A DNA stretch of 64,000 nucleotides from Phormidium tenue FACHB-1050 (GTDB taxonomy: Bacteria > Cyanobacteriota > Cyanobacteriia > Pseudanabaenales > Pseudanabaenaceae), in assembly GCF_014696925.1 (NCBI RefSeq), contig NZ_JACJQY010000004.1, positions 62,001 through 126,000 of the forward strand, written 5' to 3'. Shown here piece after piece: positions 25,545 to 35,713 of this stretch. The first letter of the stretch is position 1, and each line of letters begins with the position of its first letter. The notes beneath the pieces are model-generated. The model worked only from the letters and a program-made list of their open reading frames with translations, searched no databases and was not told the origin of the DNA. The position numbers were made by a program, and so were the translations under genes.

Positions 25545-26129
25545 ATGAAGCTAAATCTGCAAGCTATTGGTGGTGAGCTAAAAACTCAAGTTAAAATCTT
25601 GGCAGCTTCGGTAGCGACTTTTTGGATTGTTTTTATCTTAAATGAAGTAATTTTTGGGGGCAGACTTAATGCTCTGGGAATTTTACCGCATAGATTTATC
25701 GGGTTGCGCGGGATCTTATTCGCACCATTTCTCCATGGAAATCTTTATCATATTGCAGCAAATACTGTCCCGTTTGTGATTTTGGGCTGGATGGTGATGT
25801 TGAGAAACACCAAGGACTTTTATTTTGTATCTTTCATGTCGGCATTGGTGGGCGGTCTGGGGACTTGGTTAATTGGTAGACCTAATTCTGTGCATATTGG
25901 GGCAAGTGGGGTAATTTTTGGCTATTTTGGCTATCTACTATTTCGCGGCTATTTTGAAAGAAGCTTTGTGGCGATCGCTATTTCGATTGCGATCGCAATT
26001 GGCTATGGAGGCATGATTTGGGGAGTATTGCCAACAAGATCATATATCTCATGGGAGGGGCATTTGTTTGGTTTTATTGGTGGCATCCTTGCTGCAAAGT
26101 TATTAGCCCCCCGTAAAACCGCCCAATAA
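25545..26129 (+). CDS. rhomboid-family intramembrane serine protease
   Basis: Cleaves membrane helices of unknown substrates. Six membrane helices in 194 aa form the minimal bacterial rhomboid. Catalytic Ser121 lies in GASGVIFGYFGYL and His173 in SWEGHLFGFIGGI. The helix-2 motif HGNLYHIAANT has the conserved His and Asn. The catalytic dyad is complete, so it should be active. It converges with the response-regulator gene over a shared terminator. Confidence 0.94.
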   Translation: MKLNLQAIGGELKTQVKILAASVATFWIVFILNEVIFGGRLNALGILPHRFIGLRGILFAPFLHGNLYHIAANTVPFVILGWMVMLRNTKDFYFVSFMSALVGGLGTWLIGRPNSVHIGASGVIFGYFGYLLFRGYFERSFVAIAISIAIAIGYGGMIWGVLPTRSYISWEGHLFGFIGGILAAKLLAPRKTAQ

Positions 26130-26167
26130 AAAAGAGTCGGTGCAAAAGCGCCGACTCTTTTTTATTG
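26127..26167. terminator. bidirectional intrinsic terminator
   Basis: Arms AATAAAAAAGAGTCGG and complement around TGCAAAAGCG. The left arm includes the rhomboid stop codon TAA, and it serves the convergent response-regulator gene as well. The GAGTCGGCGC stem is shared with the terminator at 24137. Confidence 0.88.
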
Positions 26168-26171
26168 GTAT

Positions 26172-26549
26172 TTAAGCCACACTTTTGATTGCTTCTAGCA
26201 AACTACGAGTACAAGCGCCTTTGTCACAAAAAGCATCAATATTTGCGCCATTGGAAAGAGCCTGAGCTTTGCCACCATCAGCGGCTGAGTAAGCGACAAT
26301 TTTAATATGAGGATATTTGGTTTTAATGGCGTTGGAAGCAGTCCAACCATCCATTATAGGCATGTGTAAATCCATGACCACAACATCAGGTTCATTGTTT
26401 TGTACTTTAGTGATCGCTTCTTTGCCGTTAGTTGCAACTTCAACAACATCAATACAAGATTGTAGTGAAAGTGCTAGCTGTAAAGTACACCGTGTCAGTT
26501 CGTGGTCATCCACCACCAAAACGCGCAAAGTTTTTGTAGAAGATGTCAT
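26172..26549 (-). CDS. single-domain response regulator (receiver only)
   Basis: 125 aa, one REC domain without output. Acidic pocket Asp14 and neighbour in VVDDHE, phospho-acceptor Asp60 in VVVMDLHMP, Ser88 and Lys110 complete the active site. Receiver-only proteins of this length act in phosphorelays or by protein contact. The Hpt protein at 42.1 kb is a conceivable relay partner but is unlinked. No histidine kinase gene is in the window. Confidence 0.92.
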   Translation of the reverse strand: MTSSTKTLRVLVVDDHELTRCTLQLALSLQSCIDVVEVATNGKEAITKVQNNEPDVVVMDLHMPIMDGWTASNAIKTKYPHIKIVAYSAADGGKAQALSNGANIDAFCDKGACTRSLLEAIKSVA

Positions 26550-26639
26550 GGTAGGTTCGGTAAGAAGGGCTTGACAATTACTTTGTTATGTAATTAAAGA
26601 TACCTCTTTTCTGAATTTAAAGCTTCTACCGCAGGGACT

Positions 26640-26680
26640 AAACCCAAAAGGAAAGTAGCGGTGCTACTTTCCTTTTGGGT
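26640..26680. repeat. family A-like palindrome ahead of the regulator gene
   Basis: Arms AAACCCAAAAGGAAAGTAGC and complement around a GGT tip. It lies between sqdB (ends 26706) and the regulator, both on the minus strand, and may terminate sqdB. Confidence 0.78.
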
Positions 26681-26705
26681 AATTGACGACAGCTACATTA
26701 GGCAA

Positions 26706-27869
<1,164 letters not shown>

Positions 27870-28002
27870 TTACAAAAATTTTGAGTTACAGTTTCCAAAT
27901 TAACCCTATCAGGATTTATCTCCTTTGTGATGCACAAGACCGAAATTTATTAAGTTGTATGTGTCGAGAAATACATAGAGTGTTTAGAGTCTGATGATTA
28001 TT

Positions 28003-28190
28003 GTCAAAAAGTCGAGCGGAGTGCAAAGTGCCCCACTCGACTTCAGCCATTCTCATTATAAAAATCGGTTTTTTGAAAGTCCGCCGTTGGCGGGCTTTCA
28101 AAAAACCGATTTTGGTATTTCCCGCGCCTTCGGCGCTGGAAATGCCAAAATCGGTTTCATACTGAGAATTGCTGACTCGACTTTTTGAGA
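28003..28190. mobile_element. family B MITE, copy 2, nested in an older palindrome
   Basis: The 131-bp element (28044-28174) has ends CAGCCATTC and GAATTGCTG and exact 9-bp flanking repeats ACTCGACTT (28035-28043 and 28175-28183). It interrupts the right arm of an older palindrome whose arms are CAAAAAGTCGAG and CTCGACTTTTTG. Hairpins 1 and 2 are present; in hairpin 2 the arms read GGTATTTCCCGCGCC and GGCGCTGGAAATGCC, so some pairs are lost. The gap between sqdB and the next gene holds nothing else recognised. Confidence 0.88.
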
Positions 28191-28343
28191 ATAATCTATA
28201 TAATGAATATTTGATACAATCACGCAATTTAGCCGATCGCAGCTTTCAATTGGCAAGTGTAATGTATTGAAATTAAGATAGCCAAGAATAGCCAAAAGTA
28301 GTTATACAGCTATTCACTATTAGCCTAGGACGATTAGTCAAGT

Positions 28344-29411
28344 ATGCTTTCGATTGCCGAACTTGCCCATAAACGAGATCCCAAGGCGATCGCCGAAATT
28401 ATTTGTCAGGAATTACAGCCCCTTGACATGGAGAAACTTGATGTGGCTGTGGAAATTGTCGATAGTAGCCTTGAGCTACAAATTCGGACAGATTCTGCCA
28501 TTGACAAAGAAAAATTGCTGACATTAGTCCATAGCAAACTTCAAAATTTGCATGTAAAATCAGTAGCTAAATTTAAAATTCACTGTTGGCGCAATGATCA
28601 AGAAATGCATGAGCATCGCCTACTATGGACGGAGCAATTTATGCTAGATTTGCCTAAATCATCACCCAGCAACATTTCTGACCTAGAGCCAGAGGTGGCT
28701 AGTACGCGATCGCCAGAAACAAGAGCGCCAGAGCCAAAACTTTCTAAACATTCTGTCTTGCAACAAGCGATTTCAAAAATTGCACCAACCCATAATCAAG
28801 CTCAAAATCATTTACCAAATTCTGATCTAGAGCCTGCTCCATCTAAGAGAGTAAGCAGTTCATCCCTTGTGCGTACCAATCATCATCAGCAAAAAACTCA
28901 GTCAATTGGTAATTATTGGCAGTTGGTATTGGTGGGACTATCGATTGTCTTGTTAGGTTTAGGGATTGGCGCTTCTGTTAGAGCCATCACCTCTAGGGTG
29001 GTAGTTGAGGCAAGTTCTGCTACATCAGTTTCGGACTCATCTACGGAAAACAAGGTGGTAACAAATCCAACAGCTACAACTAAACCCACCTCTACTCAGA
29101 CGATTGAACCATCCGTCCTCACTACCCCATCTACTAAAGTCGATCCTTCGCTATCAGTTGAGGCGATCGCTCCGACTTTAAGTGTGCAAGAACCAGAATT
29201 GGTGAATTTAGAAAAGTTTAATCGCATCAAAAAAGGAATGACCATTGAGCAGGTGGAAAAGATTCTTGGTAAATCTGGTCAGGTTATTGCCGAGAATAAT
29301 TCCAACAATAGTATTGGAAAGGTTTATTCGTGGAAAAATCCTCAGGGTAGTAATGCCATCATTGAGTTTAAAGATGGTCAAGTAGTGGCTAAAGCCCAAG
29401 CTGGTTTATAG
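28344..29411 (+). CDS. membrane protein of unknown function with BamE/SmpA-like C-terminus
   Basis: 355 aa. The N-terminal 100 residues (AELAHKRDPKAIAEIICQEL...) form a small alpha/beta domain seen in other cyanobacterial proteins of unknown role. A Pro/Ser-rich linker leads to one membrane helix near 193-213 (LVLVGLSIVLLGLGIGASVR), then a Thr/Ser-rich spacer. The end, FNRIKKGMTIEQVEKILG...GKVYSWKNPQGSNAIIEFKDGQV, has the two-strand pattern of BamE/DUF3862 domains. The C-terminal domain is thus probably periplasmic. No neighbour explains its job. A 28-bp palindrome follows the stop. Confidence 0.72.
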   Translation: MLSIAELAHKRDPKAIAEIICQELQPLDMEKLDVAVEIVDSSLELQIRTDSAIDKEKLLTLVHSKLQNLHVKSVAKFKIHCWRNDQEMHEHRLLWTEQFMLDLPKSSPSNISDLEPEVASTRSPETRAPEPKLSKHSVLQQAISKIAPTHNQAQNHLPNSDLEPAPSKRVSSSSLVRTNHHQQKTQSIGNYWQLVLVGLSIVLLGLGIGASVRAITSRVVVEASSATSVSDSSTENKVVTNPTATTKPTSTQTIEPSVLTTPSTKVDPSLSVEAIAPTLSVQEPELVNLEKFNRIKKGMTIEQVEKILGKSGQVIAENNSNNSIGKVYSWKNPQGSNAIIEFKDGQVVAKAQAGL

Positions 29412-29419
29412 ATTTCTTT

Positions 29420-29447
29420 GAGACAAGGGGCTTAAGCCCCTTGTCTC
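29420..29447. repeat. palindrome after the BamE-like gene
   Basis: Perfect 28-bp inverted repeat with centre AAGGGGCTTAAGCCCCTT, identical to the centre of the one after purK. Confidence 0.78.
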
Positions 29448-29450
29448 AAT

Positions 29451-29640
29451 AGCACAAAAAAAAGAGGACTCAGACAGCAATTCTTATTTATAAAAATCGG
29501 TTTTTTGAAAGCCTTCCGTTGGCAGGCTTTCAAAAAACCGATTTTGGTGTTTCCAGCGCCTAAGGTGCTGGAAACACCAAAATCGGTTTCATAATGAGAA
29601 TTGCTAGGACGTGCTGCGTCCTCTCTTTTTTTTGGTGCTA
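29451..29640. mobile_element. family B MITE, copy 3, nested in an A/T-armed palindrome
   Basis: The element (about 29475-29606, 132 bp) has CAGCAATTC at the left and GAATTGCTA at the right; a one-base insertion in the left end explains the extra length. Host arms AGCACAAAAAAAAGAGGAC (29451-29469) and GTCCTCTCTTTTTTTTGG (29618 onwards) pair around it. Only GGAC is repeated at both junctions, so the target duplication has decayed or the ends have been altered. Confidence 0.82.
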
Positions 29641-29731
29641 TTGCTATAAAATTACATGTTGGGTAGCTAACTAATTTCTTGATTTAAACAGCTAGTAAAA
29701 CCCAGTCAAAGCCTCGTGGGAGAAAAAATTT

Positions 29732-30370
29732 TTGGGTATCGATTTACGCAGCTACGTTTATTTAGACAACTTACAGAAACAACATGCTGCTTACTTAGGA
29801 ACGATCGCACAAGGATTTTTGCCATTACCAGGTGACACCTCCCTCTGGATCGAGATTTCCCCAGGTATTGAAATTAATCGCATTACCGATGTGGCGCTGA
29901 AATCCACGTCCGTCCGCCCAGGTGTGCAAATTGTTGAGCGCTTGTACGGATTACTAGAAATTCATTCGGCAAGTCAAGGCGAAACCCAAGCCGCAGGTCG
30001 TGCCATTTTGGAGATGTTGGGCGTAACTGAAGAGGATCGGATTAAGCCAAGATTGTTATCTAGTCAAATTATTCGTAATGTAGACGCGCATCAAACCCAG
30101 CTAATTAATCGCTTTCGGCGTGGTCAAATGTTGTTGTCGGGGCAAACTCTGTACATTATGGAAGTGGAGCCTGCCGCCTATGCGGCTCTTGCGGCTAATG
30201 AAGCCGAAAAAGCTGCCTCCATTAATATTCTCGAAATTGTTGCGGTAGGTAGCTTTGGGCGTTTATATCTCGGTGGTGAGGAACGCGATATTATGGCGGC
30301 GGCAGCGGCGGTATTGACTACCATTGCTAACGTTAAAGGTCGTGATATCTGGAGCGATCGCAAGGAGTAA
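29732..30370 (+). CDS. ccmP: carboxysome shell protein CcmP (tandem BMC domains)
   Basis: Pseudohexameric shell protein with two BMC domains that stacks into double layers with a gated pore, thought to pass metabolites through the beta-carboxysome shell. The 212 aa closely follow CcmP as I recall it: [20 protein letters not shown] at the start, [20 protein letters not shown], then the second domain with [20 protein letters not shown] and [17 protein letters not shown]. The TTG start is supported by GGGAG 9 bases upstream and by the conserved N-terminus. No other ccm or rbc gene is in the window, which is usual for ccmP. Confidence 0.93.
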   Translation: MGIDLRSYVYLDNLQKQHAAYLGTIAQGFLPLPGDTSLWIEISPGIEINRITDVALKSTSVRPGVQIVERLYGLLEIHSASQGETQAAGRAILEMLGVTEEDRIKPRLLSSQIIRNVDAHQTQLINRFRRGQMLLSGQTLYIMEVEPAAYAALAANEAEKAASINILEIVAVGSFGRLYLGGEERDIMAAAAAVLTTIANVKGRDIWSDRKE

Positions 30371-30395
30371 TCAAAATTTGCAACGCAAATACTAA

Positions 30396-30686
30396 CTACA
30401 AATCATCTTCCCAGCCACAGCATTTGCAACGCCATTGCTCAGGTGGTATCCGCATTCGTGAAAAAGGAGTGCGGCATTCTGGACATTTTCCTGTAAAGAT
30501 GGGATGCCAGCCACATTCTGATTCCATGTCAGGATCATAGCTGTGGGGATCATCAGGTTCCCATAATTCTGCTGAGGCAAAATCAGAGCAAATCCCCCAC
30601 TCTGGCCCGTAAGGATGTACTGCACAAACCAAAAATTGGCTGTGAGAGTAAAAATTACAGCGATCGCACAAAGATATTTTTGCCAT
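30396..30686 (-). CDS. small zinc-ribbon-like protein of unknown function
   Basis: 96 aa with four Cys pairs or near pairs: LCDRCN, VCAVHP...GICSDF, GKCPECRTP and WRCKCCGWEDDL. The last two pairs make a typical zinc ribbon. Similar short Cys-rich proteins occur in cyanobacteria. It converges with ccmP with a 25-base gap. Partner and function unknown. Confidence 0.7.
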   Translation of the reverse strand: MAKISLCDRCNFYSHSQFLVCAVHPYGPEWGICSDFASAELWEPDDPHSYDPDMESECGWHPIFTGKCPECRTPFSRMRIPPEQWRCKCCGWEDDL

Positions 30687-30742
30687 AGGTATATTTTATA
30701 GTTTTCGCCTAACAGCGCAAGAGATACAGCAAAGCAAGTTTT

Positions 30743-30932
30743 GCTCAGGACATAAAACCCCAGAATCGAGTGGCGGCGCGAAGCGCCGCCACTCGATTCT
30801 GGGGTTTTGGTTTGTACTAGCTAACTCTTTTTTTGCTGTAGCAATAAAAGATAAGTGGGGGCGCGAAGCGCCGCCACTTATTGAAGTCCAGAAAGCTTAA
30901 GGTAGTGCTTCGCGCCACCTTAAGCTTTCTGG
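30743..30932. repeat. three consecutive palindromes
   Basis: Family A copy with ends CTCAGGACATAAAACCCC and GGGGTTTTGGTTTGTACT (core 30754-30808, GAA tip); a smaller one at 30851-30881 (GATAAGTGGG and CCACTTATT, imperfect); and CCAGAAAGCTTAAGG and complement at 30888-30932. The third ends 3 bases after the DUF3084 gene's stop and probably is its terminator. Confidence 0.8.
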
Positions 30933-30935
30933 GCT

Positions 30936-32300
30936 TTAACTAAATCGCCCAATTTCAACACCATTTTGACGAATTACTAGCTCTAAAATCAGAGAACTCG
31001 CGGGAAAAATGGCTTCCTTGGCTACAGCCTTAATTTCATAGGGAGTCTTCAGCTCACTCACTACTTTAAAAAGCTCAGTCAGAGCCTCAGGAGGAAAATT
31101 ACCAACTTTCCCTGTAAGTGGATTAGCTAGCACCCCCTCACGGCGAGCGCGAAAACTGACTAACAAAAATAGTTGCTCAATTCTTGATGCAAGAGCCTGT
31201 GGTGATAGGTCAGGGGTAAATTGTAAGGAAGCAATTTCAGCTCCAGGGGCAAATATTTGGCGGTTTAGGGTGACATCGGCAGCGATCGCAATTCTGGTCT
31301 CGCGTTTGAGGAAGTTACCCGCAGATAGAATGCGGATCACATAGCTTTGTCCGTCTTTAATCCGATCTAGCAACCCTTCGATTTGTGCTTCCGTAATTTT
31401 GATGACTGGTTCTTTGGGAGCTTGATCGGGGAGAAAATCTAACAGTTCACGGGCATTGCGCTCGGCTTGTTGCAATAGTTGGGTGCTGGCTTGACGTAAC
31501 TCAGATTGGCTCAGATTTGGGCGCACAACTCCGATCGATAAAATTTGATCCGCGAAAATAGCCACGTTACCTTTGCGTAGAGCCTCAAGGCTAATGAGCA
31601 ATTGCTCACGAGCCGATTCGAGGGAAGCAACTTCTGCTCCAAGGGCTACCCGTTGTTTTTCAATTTCTACCAAGCGTTGTTCGGATTCATCAACCCTTTG
31701 TTTGAGAGTTTCGCGATCGCGGGAAATACTGGCTAACTCAGTAGAAATTCGATCTTTTTCATCCCGCAGTTGGTTACTTTCGGCTTGGAGACTTTCTTGC
31801 TCAGCACTTAAACTTTGGATGCGATCGCGCAGATCGGCTTCCTGCTGTGAGGCTTTTTGCAGTTGTTCGTTAGCTTGTTCAAATTTGCTCTCTACTGACT
31901 GCAACAGTGCTTGTGTCTCTGACTGTTTTCGCAAAGCTTGGACTAAGGATTGATTAATTTGCCCTAGACGTTGTTGTGCTTTTTCCTGTTCAGTTTTCGC
32001 AGCATTTAGCTCAGTTTCGACTTTTTGCTTCTGTTCTTGGCTGCTAGCTAGTTCTGAGCGAATACTTTCAAGACGAAATAATCCATCCCTTAGCTGACCA
32101 CTTAGCAATAATAAAATCCCTAAGGTGGATGCAGAGATCATTCCCCCTGTGGCGATCGTCACGACTGTAGCAGTATCTCGCGGTCTCAATTTGAATATGC
32201 TAAGCCGCGCTTTTCCAACCTTAGTGCCGATGCGATCGCCTAGCGTCGCGATTATGCCTCCTAAGATCAAAATCGCTAAAATCAGCGTATATCCAGCCAT
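30936..32300 (-). CDS. DUF3084 membrane-anchored coiled-coil protein
   Basis: 454 aa. Two N-terminal membrane helices (MAGYTLILAILILGGIIATL and VVTIATGGMISASTLGILLL) flank a basic loop, then a coiled coil of about 190 residues rich in Glu, Gln and Ser, then the DUF3084 domain (from about residue 250 to the end; GDIxxL-type conserved strands such as AILSAGNFLKRET are visible). The family is common in cyanobacteria and function is not known; the build suggests an envelope organiser. It is divergent from the MoxR gene. Confidence 0.88.
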   Translation of the reverse strand: MAGYTLILAILILGGIIATLGDRIGTKVGKARLSIFKLRPRDTATVVTIATGGMISASTLGILLLLSGQLRDGLFRLESIRSELASSQEQKQKVETELNAAKTEQEKAQQRLGQINQSLVQALRKQSETQALLQSVESKFEQANEQLQKASQQEADLRDRIQSLSAEQESLQAESNQLRDEKDRISTELASISRDRETLKQRVDESEQRLVEIEKQRVALGAEVASLESAREQLLISLEALRKGNVAIFADQILSIGVVRPNLSQSELRQASTQLLQQAERNARELLDFLPDQAPKEPVIKITEAQIEGLLDRIKDGQSYVIRILSAGNFLKRETRIAIAADVTLNRQIFAPGAEIASLQFTPDLSPQALASRIEQLFLLVSFRARREGVLANPLTGKVGNFPPEALTELFKVVSELKTPYEIKAVAKEAIFPASSLILELVIRQNGVEIGRFS

Positions 32301-32341
32301 GTAACTCCTGAGTCCTCACGCTGTTGATTTTAGCAGATCTC

Positions 32342-32427
32342 AACCCATGAAAGGCAGTAGAGGCAATTCATGAATTGCCTCTACTGCCTTTCATGGGTTG
32401 TGCTGCGCCGAAGGCGCAGCACAACCC
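32342..32427. repeat. family C double palindrome, copy 2
   Basis: First palindrome 32342-32399, centred on the same 28-bp sequence as 19693-19720 but with different outer arms (AACCCATGAAAGGCA and complement). The second, 32395-32427, is TGTGCTGCGCC-GAA-GGCGCAGCACA within AACCC arms. A third arm-like stretch GCTGCTTTCATGGGT follows at 32441. It lies between the divergent DUF3084 and MoxR genes, in their promoter region. Confidence 0.82.
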
Positions 32428-32524
32428 TAAATTTTGTCTCTGCTGCTTTCATGGGTAAGCGAACCGCGATAAGTTAGTATGAAAAGTATTGCAAAACTCG
32501 ATCTTCACAAGCTTGATGGGGAAA

Positions 32525-33463
32525 ATGGAAAAGCAACTTAAAGTACAACAGTTAGTTGACAATCTGGCGCAGGCGATCGTTGGCAAAGATGAAGCCATTC
32601 AACTGGTCTTAGTAGCACTATTTTCAGGAGGTCACGCCCTACTCGAAGATGTGCCTGGGGTAGGCAAGACTTTACTCGCCAAATCCCTAGCTGCTTCTAT
32701 TTCTGGTAAATTTCAGCGCGTACAATGTACGCCTGATCTACTACCCACCGACATTACGGGTACAAATATTTGGAATCCTCAAAAAGGTGAATTTCAGTTT
32801 TTGCCAGGGCCAGTATTTGCAAATGTGTTGCTAGCTGATGAGATCAATCGGGCAACACCAAGAACTCAGTCAGCATTGCTCGAAGTAATGGAAGAGAGTC
32901 AAGTCACCGTTGATGGCATATCTCGGAAAGTTCCCTCACCGTTTTTTGCGATCGCCACTCAAAACCCCATTGAATATCAAGGGACATTCCCCTTACCAGA
33001 GGCGCAACTCGATCGCTTTGCATTGTCCTTTAGTATTGGCTATCCCAGTGAAGCGGAAGAGCTAGAAATGCTGAAGCGGATGCAAGTTGGGAAAATTGGT
33101 TCGGCTCAATTAGAAGCATGTATCACTCCTGAAGAAGTACTAGAGATTCGACAACTCTGCACTCAAGTGCCTGTCAGTGACGCAACTAGCGAATACATTG
33201 TGAATATTGTCCGCGCGACTCGTAACGATGAAGAAATTACCCTTGGCGTGAGTCCTAGAGGTACAAGCGCTTTATTGCGATCAGTTCAGAGCTATGCCTT
33301 TATTCAACAAATGCTTGATCCTAATCGCAAGTCTGATTATGTTCTGCCTGATGATGTGAAGTTCCTTGCCCCATTTGTTTTAGGGCATCGGATTATGACC
33401 GCAGGAAGGCGATCGCCAAAGAAGATCATTCAGCGCTTACTAGATGTTGTGCCTGTTCCTTAA
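32525..33463 (+). CDS. MoxR-family AAA ATPase
   Basis: AAA+ chaperone of the MoxR type, usually acting with a VWA-domain protein in maturation of metalloenzymes or envelope complexes. Walker A is EDVPGVGKTLLAKSLA, Walker B LLADEINRATPRTQSALLEV, sensor ATQNPIEYQGTFPLPEAQLD. The ATG at 32525 gives 312 aa; earlier in-frame starts at 32516 and 32489 exist. The usual partner (DUF58 or VWA protein) is not next to it. The stop codon is within the 7-bp target repeat of the family F element that follows. Confidence 0.93.
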   Translation: MEKQLKVQQLVDNLAQAIVGKDEAIQLVLVALFSGGHALLEDVPGVGKTLLAKSLAASISGKFQRVQCTPDLLPTDITGTNIWNPQKGEFQFLPGPVFANVLLADEINRATPRTQSALLEVMEESQVTVDGISRKVPSPFFAIATQNPIEYQGTFPLPEAQLDRFALSFSIGYPSEAEELEMLKRMQVGKIGSAQLEACITPEEVLEIRQLCTQVPVSDATSEYIVNIVRATRNDEEITLGVSPRGTSALLRSVQSYAFIQQMLDPNRKSDYVLPDDVKFLAPFVLGHRIMTAGRRSPKKIIQRLLDVVPVP

Positions 33464-33466
33464 TTA

Positions 33467-33632
33467 CTGATGTTACGTGGAAGGAATTCCTGCCATAGCA
33501 TAGGTCTAGGGCTGGTACGGGGGCACAGCCCCTACGATAACCCTTAAATTTTGGGGTAGGGGCAATCCCCCCGTGGTTGCCCTGCTATGCTTGCAGTAAG
33601 AGATTAATTATCTGTGTTCCACGCAACATCAG
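33467..33632. mobile_element. family F element, copy 1 (166 bp, MITE-like)
   Basis: Ends CTGATGTTACGTGGAA and TTCCACGCAACATCAG form a 16-bp inverted repeat with one mismatch. The flanks carry the direct repeat TTAATTA (33460-33466 and 33633-33639). Inside are stretches such as GGCTGGTACGGGGGC and GGGGCAATCCCCCCGTGGTT shared with the copy at 43905-44076, which is in the opposite orientation. No open frame. Confidence 0.82.
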
Positions 33633-33740
33633 TTAATTATAGATTTGAGGTTTGATTGCGATCGCATTTCACTAGATCTACGGTGCGATCGCCACCAAAT
33701 CATTTCTCTAGAAATCACTTGGGTGAGATGGTCATAAAAG

Positions 33741-33929
33741 CTAATGCAGTATTAATGAGTTACTTTTTTCTATTCTTCCAATATCCAACTTCTCGGCTAC
33801 AGTACATTTTATTTGAGCTAGGGCATCATCTCCTGAAATAGTCTGCACAGAGTCATCTCGCACTGCGTCACGTCTAGTTTTAGCTTCATTTGTCCAAGCT
33901 GACTGAATGGTTGGATCGATTGATTTCAT
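33741..33929 (-). CDS. addiction-module component-like protein, without toxin
   Basis: 62 aa from the ATG at 33929. SAWTNEAKTRRDAVRDDSVQ followed by TISGDDALAQIK matches the C-terminal half of the TIGR02574 addiction-module component family (pattern AW..E...R......G.V..I...E.L..). The N-terminal part usual for the family is missing, so this is either a short form or a truncated gene. It lies 53 bases downstream of hsdS in the same direction. No RelE/ParE-like toxin frame is readable in the following 100 bases. Confidence 0.5.
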   Translation of the reverse strand: MKSIDPTIQSAWTNEAKTRRDAVRDDSVQTISGDDALAQIKCTVAEKLDIGRIEKSNSLILH

Positions 33930-33982
33930 AGGAATATGATTAGGCTTTGTTGTGTAGTCTAGCAAAATTTTTAGGTTTTGAG

Positions 33983-35713
33983 CTAAACCTTGGTCATCAC
34001 GGAGTTGAGTAGGTTGGTCTTTTTGCTATTGGCGATATCTATCTGCTTTTCTAGCTCGTCGCAAAGGGTCATGAGTTGGTCGATTTTGGCAACAATGCGA
34101 TGTTGTTCTGCAAGTGGAGGGAGAGGAAATCGTAAAGACTTCACAGCATCTTTTGTAATAGTTGGTGTTGCTGTTCCGCTAGAAAAAGATACAACGTAAT
34201 CATAATTTCCAGCGAGATAAAAATATACAAACTTACTCAGCATGTTTTTGGGATTGAATTTCAATAGAAATAAGTTCATTGCCAAAGACATTGGTTTACC
34301 TCTATCGTCTACATAAAATGTGGCTCCAGGATCGGCAATTTTATTCATAATTATGTCTCCTGCAAAAACCTTGGATTTTTCTAGATATTCGTATGCTTCT
34401 TTTGTTATATATTTGTATTTCTCTCTAGACTTTTCGCTGAAATTAGTAGTTCTGAGCATTATTGCAAAATCGGGTTCGTCTAATAATTCAACATGCTTTT
34501 TTAAAATTTCATATGATCCATTTGCATGGTAGTCCGTAAGCCTTTCCATGACCAATCCCAGTCTAGTCCATTGCCAACTTTTAGGCACATTGAAAGGGAT
34601 TTCTTTTTCTAGAAGAAGAGGGATTTTACTTTCTCTTTTAATTTTTCCTTCCTTAACTAATCTATTTTTCTCTACCTCGATCGCATTCAACAACTCACTA
34701 GCTGGCTGGTCATTAGGATTTTGTGGTACTAGCTTGCCCATGACAGCGAGTTGGAGGATAGCTTTGCGTAGTTCTGCTACATTTGCTTTAACAGAATAAA
34801 GTTCGCCGAAATGTTGGGAGATGAAATGCCATGAGGTTTTGAAGTCGTTGTGATCTTTGGCTGTCAGTAATTGATTCAGCGCTGCATTATGGACGGTGAT
34901 TTGTTTTTGAGCATGGACTTGGCGCAGTTTTTCCAGTTCATCACATCTCGCCATTAGTTCATCAATTTTGGCAACAATACGGCGTTGTTCTGCAAGTGGT
35001 GGAAGTGGGAAAATCAATCTAGGAATATCACCTAAATTAAGTTTGTTCGTATGGCTCCCACCCGCTTTTATTTGATCATACTGTCGAATCAAGAAAGGAG
35101 AGCTTAGGGTTCTATGGGTAAATATTGGGATAATGAGATGCTGAGGAAACTTCAATAATCCAACACTAACAAACAAACTAAAGCATCTATCAGTGTCAAC
35201 TATAGTTGCGCGTCCTAATGTTCCAATACGACAAATCAATATATCTCCTCTTTCAGGATTACAGCGTAAATTTATTTGTTGATGTTCTTCTTGAGAAATG
35301 TATTTGCAATCATTAAATGAAACTGTTTTGCCATTTATATCTTTGATAGAGATAAATGGGATTCCAGTATCGAGATATTTTGGTGTTTGATGAACTCCAT
35401 CTGTAATTTGAGTAGCAATTTCTCCTAATCTCACCCACTCCCAACTTTTCGGCAAATCATAAGGAACTTCATCAGGCTTAATCTCAGGCAAAGGCTTAGA
35501 AGCCTTAATCTTCCCATCCTTCACCAATCTACTTTTCTCCGCCTCAATCTCCTTCAACAACTCCCTAGCAGACTGATCGCTTGGATCTTGTGGAACTAAC
35601 TTCCCCTGCATCGCTAGCGACAAAATCAACTCACGCAGGTTCTTCACCCCATCAGGTGCAGCAAAAGCCACATCAAAATATTTTTCTAAAAGCAAGATTG
35701 TTTCGTTATTCAT
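33983..35713 (-). CDS. hsdS: type I restriction-modification specificity subunit HsdS
   Basis: Recognises the bipartite DNA target for the HsdM/HsdR complex. 576 aa from ATG 35713, which lies 8 bases inside the end of the preceding gene. Two target-recognition domains are bracketed by matching conserved pieces: LREL-ILSLAMQGKLVPQDP and LRKAILQLAVMGKLVPQNP, LPKSWEWVRLG and VPKSWQWTRLG, and the coiled-coil spacers LPPLAEQRRIVAKIDELMAR and LPPLAEQHRIVAKIDQLMTL. Both halves are full length, so the subunit should be functional. The two variable domains differ, which implies an asymmetric target that cannot be read from sequence. Confidence 0.95.
   Translation of the reverse strand: MNNETILLLEKYFDVAFAAPDGVKNLRELILSLAMQGKLVPQDPSDQSARELLKEIEAEKSRLVKDGKIKASKPLPEIKPDEVPYDLPKSWEWVRLGEIATQITDGVHQTPKYLDTGIPFISIKDINGKTVSFNDCKYISQEEHQQINLRCNPERGDILICRIGTLGRATIVDTDRCFSLFVSVGLLKFPQHLIIPIFTHRTLSSPFLIRQYDQIKAGGSHTNKLNLGDIPRLIFPLPPLAEQRRIVAKIDELMARCDELEKLRQVHAQKQITVHNAALNQLLTAKDHNDFKTSWHFISQHFGELYSVKANVAELRKAILQLAVMGKLVPQNPNDQPASELLNAIEVEKNRLVKEGKIKRESKIPLLLEKEIPFNVPKSWQWTRLGLVMERLTDYHANGSYEILKKHVELLDEPDFAIMLRTTNFSEKSREKYKYITKEAYEYLEKSKVFAGDIIMNKIADPGATFYVDDRGKPMSLAMNLFLLKFNPKNMLSKFVYFYLAGNYDYVVSFSSGTATPTITKDAVKSLRFPLPPLAEQHRIVAKIDQLMTLCDELEKQIDIANSKKTNLLNSVMTKV

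Noticed and set aside
33632-33740. Possible toxin gene after the antitoxin-like gene
   Set aside because: The minus-strand frames have in-frame stops within a few codons and show no RelE, ParE or HigB pattern.
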